64,000 nucleotides of DNA from Acuticoccus mangrovi. Lineage in GTDB: Bacteria > Pseudomonadota > Alphaproteobacteria > Rhizobiales > Amorphaceae. A program made the translations under genes and the position numbers. The notes under the pieces were generated by a model. It saw only the letters and a program-made list of their open reading frames with translations, searched no databases and was not told the DNA's origin. The stretch lies in the NCBI RefSeq assembly GCF_016411865.1, contig NZ_JAEKJA010000013.1, forward strand, positions 1 to 64,000, written 5' to 3'. Of the stretch, positions 62,335 through 64,000 are shown one piece after another (positions within the stretch are counted from its first letter, which is position 1; the number at the start of each line of letters is the position of its first letter).

Positions 62335-62374
62335 GGCTCATGATCGCGCTGGAGGGCTCATGATCGCGCTGGAG
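62335..62374 (+). repeat. 20-bp tandem duplication at the ftsE start
   Basis: Two perfect adjacent copies of GGCTCATGATCGCGCTGGAG (62335-62354 and 62355-62374). Each contains ATG ATC GCG CTG GAG, so the ftsE start region exists twice. The 20-base shift puts the first ATG out of frame. Confidence 0.95.
62340..62363 (+). CDS. Upstream minicistron MIALEGS
   Basis: The first duplicated start gives ATG, six further codons and TGA, encoding MIALEGS. The stop overlaps the ftsE ATG as ATGA. AAGGAGG at 62321-62327, 12 bases ahead, is the only strong ribosome site in the region. Ribosomes may thus first translate the minicistron and then restart at ftsE. Confidence 0.5.
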   Translation: MIALEGS

Positions 62375-63019
62375 AATGTGGGGCTGCGCTACGGGAACGG
62401 GCCCGAGATCCTGCGCGATCTCTCCTTCTCGATCCCGCCGCGCTCGTTCCAGTTTCTCACCGGCCCGTCCGGCGCGGGCAAGACCTCGCTGATGCGCCTG
62501 CTCTCCCTCTCCCTGCGCCCCTCGCGCGGCTTCATGAGTCTCTTCGGCTCCGACGTCAGCCTGCTCGACCGGCGCGACATTCCGGCGATGCGCCGCCGCA
62601 TCGGCGTGGTGTTCCAGGATTTCCGCTTGCTCGATCACCTCTCCACCTACGACAACGTGGCGCTTCCCTTGCGCATCCAGGGTCGTGATCCGGCGAGCTT
62701 CCGCACCGACGTGGACGAGCTTCTGAAGTGGGTCGGCCTCGCCCATCGCAAGCACGCCTTCCCGCCCGTCCTCTCGGGCGGTGAGAAGCAGCGCGCGGCA
62801 ATCGCGCGAGCGCTCATCACCCAGCCCGACGTGCTCCTCGCGGACGAGCCCACCGGCAACGTCGATCCGCCGATGGCGAAGCGCCTCCTGCGTCTCTTCC
62901 TGGAGCTCAACCGGCTCGGCACCTCGGTGGTGATCGCCACCCACGACATCGGCCTGATGGATCAGGTGGATGCGCCCCGGCTGATCCTGTTCGACGGCCA
63001 CCTCGAGGCATCGGCCTGA
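62360..63019 (+). CDS. ftsE: Cell division ATP-binding protein FtsE
   Basis: A 219-residue ABC ATPase. Walker A is GPSGAGKTSL (near 36), the Q-loop VVFQDFRLLD (near 86), the signature LSGGEKQRAAIARAL (near 138), Walker B DVLLADEPTGNVD (near 158) and the switch His in VIATHDIGLM. All motifs are intact. FtsEX controls amidases that split septal peptidoglycan. The ATG at 62360 follows GGAGGG, a Shine-Dalgarno-like run supplied by the duplicated segment. Its stop shares one base with the next gene (TGATG). Confidence 0.93.
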   Translation: MIALENVGLRYGNGPEILRDLSFSIPPRSFQFLTGPSGAGKTSLMRLLSLSLRPSRGFMSLFGSDVSLLDRRDIPAMRRRIGVVFQDFRLLDHLSTYDNVALPLRIQGRDPASFRTDVDELLKWVGLAHRKHAFPPVLSGGEKQRAAIARALITQPDVLLADEPTGNVDPPMAKRLLRLFLELNRLGTSVVIATHDIGLMDQVDAPRLILFDGHLEASA

Positions 63020-64000
63020 TGGAGGGCGGGCCGCGCGACGTGGACGGTCAGGGCGGGCGGCGCTCCTACGACGAGGGCGAGCGTTCGCGCGAGCGTCAGC
63101 CCACCGCAAGACGCGACGTGCCGCGCGACGGGAAGCGCGACGCCGACCGGCCCCGGACGACCCGCCCGCCGAACGGGCGCCCCCCGGTCGATCCGCACGT
63201 CGCCACCGCCGGAGCCCGCCGCGAGTCCGCCAAGCCGCTCTCGCCCGCTCCGCGTTCGTCCGATCCGCGTTCGCCCAATCCCCGTCCGCCGGCCGGCAGC
63301 GAGCCGGCGCGGCGCGAGGTGCGGCCGACCGCAGATCCCCACGCCACCGGCGCGGCCAACGCCTCGCCGAAGCCAAGCGGCGCGGTCAACGCCTCGCCGA
63401 GGCCCTCCGCCGCGTCCCGGCCGGGGATGACGCCGCGCCCGGCGAGCGCGCGGCCGCCCGGGGCCCGCGACCCGCGCAGCGTCGAAAGCGGGCGCAGCAA
63501 CCGTCCGGAGGAGCCAAGGCGTTCGGCGCCCGTAGGCGAGCCCCGGGGGCGGACCGCGCCGTCGAACGAGGCGCCCGCACCCAAGCGCGAGGTCGACGCG
63601 GGGGAGAGCCGCGCGTCCGGTCGCACCCTCGTTCGCCGACGCGTGCCGGAGGAGCCGCGCGCCGTCCCCGTCGCTGCGCCCGCGCCGCCGGAGGAGGCGG
63701 CGGGTCGCCGTCCGCGGCGGCTCGCGACGCGGGAGACCGAGGCGCCGCCGGCCGAGGACGGCGTCGGCCGGCGGCGCGAGATGCGGCGTCGGGTGCGCGC
63801 TCGCCGCTCCGCCTTGCCGCCGGAGGAGGACGACGCCGAGCCCCGTTCGCCCGAGCCGCGCACCTCCGACCTACGCTCTGAGGAGCCACGTCCCCCCGAG
63901 ACACGCCCCCCCGAACCGCGTTCGCCCGAGGCCCGCGCCCCCGAGCGTCGCGCCGCCGACCCGCCGGTACCGCGCGCCACTCCGTCCTCGATGCCGGGGG
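63019..64000 (+). CDS. Probable FtsX, N-terminal disordered part (incomplete)
   Basis: The frame from the ATG at 63019 is open to the window end (327 codons). It is almost entirely Arg, Pro, Ala, Glu, Asp and Ser with no folded domain, and shows short recurring pieces such as PRSPEPR, PRPPETR and PEARAPERR. No membrane segment is reached. Coupling to ftsE by TGATG makes ftsX the natural identity, but the FtsX domain itself must lie beyond 64000. Rhizobial FtsX proteins have shorter cytoplasmic leads, so an extension of this size is unusual. The minus strand here is also open but only as a mirror of the composition. Confidence 0.6.
   Translation, partial: MEGGPRDVDGQGGRRSYDEGERSRERQPTARRDVPRDGKRDADRPRTTRPPNGRPPVDPHVATAGARRESAKPLSPAPRSSDPRSPNPRPPAGSEPARREVRPTADPHATGAANASPKPSGAVNASPRPSAASRPGMTPRPASARPPGARDPRSVESGRSNRPEEPRRSAPVGEPRGRTAPSNEAPAPKREVDAGESRASGRTLVRRRVPEEPRAVPVAAPAPPEEAAGRRPRRLATRETEAPPAEDGVGRRREMRRRVRARRSALPPEEDDAEPRSPEPRTSDLRSEEPRPPETRPPEPRSPEARAPERRAADPPVPRATPSSMPG

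Noticed and set aside
62234-63980. Minus-strand open frames opposite ftsE and the following gene
   Set aside because: They mirror ftsE and its neighbour; the plus strand has intact ABC motifs and coupled starts.

Overview
The window is high-GC DNA from an alphaproteobacterium, most likely of the Hyphomicrobiales (Rhizobiales). This is inferred from gene content and order, not from a database search. The pointers are an alphaproteobacterial-type 6S RNA, an FzlA-like glutathione-transferase fold protein beside queG, an NDUFA9-like protein, the argH-lptM-lysA-TIGR02302 block, and gap/pgk/class I aldolase clustering.

Layout. 1-3455 is the end of an integrated element: a small unknown gene, a structured non-coding stretch, a Bro-N antirepressor-like gene and a tyrosine integrase. 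It abuts the 3' end of tRNA-Leu(CAG) (3456-3540). 3677-18735 is a housekeeping block (NDUFA9-like, uppP, fzlA, queG, SDR). It is split by a roughly 10 kb catabolic island (4761-14773) holding hyuA-hyuB-dctPQM plus a D-cysteine desulfhydrase/ACC deaminase-family gene, a LysR regulator and a divergent periplasmic-binding-fold protein. Two similar LysR-type boxes appear to tie the island together. 18901-22547 holds leuA with a leucine-rich leader peptide, then lptA, lptC and RNase D. 22697-25935 holds a lytic transglycosylase, an AraC regulator in an AT-richer patch and the remnant of a papain-like protease.

25959-36425 is the most unusual part. A minus-strand overlapping operon encodes an ABC exporter with a split and catalytically degenerate nucleotide-binding domain, a stand-alone cyclic-nucleotide-binding protein and a metallo-beta-lactamase-fold hydrolase, with an SDR behind them. 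Facing it on the plus strand are four overlapping glycosyltransferase genes followed by a polysaccharide-deacetylase-like gene. This could be a surface-glycan synthesis and export locus under cyclic-nucleotide control, but that is inference.

36425-46387 is core metabolism and translation: ruvX, a LysE exporter, 6S RNA, gap, a GNAT gene, pgk, fba, a ThiE-like gene, a Sel1-repeat protein with a very long disordered segment, efp and suhB. 46485-55449 is envelope: pbpC with its partner alpha-2-macroglobulin, a potassium-channel-like protein ending in a zinc ribbon, and an L,D-transpeptidase. 55676-64000 is tlpA, argH, lptM, lysA, a TIGR02302 membrane protein, ftsE behind a 20-bp tandem duplication, and the start of a probable ftsX whose first 327 codons are disordered. 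Many adjacent genes overlap by 1-20 nt, so translational coupling is the rule.
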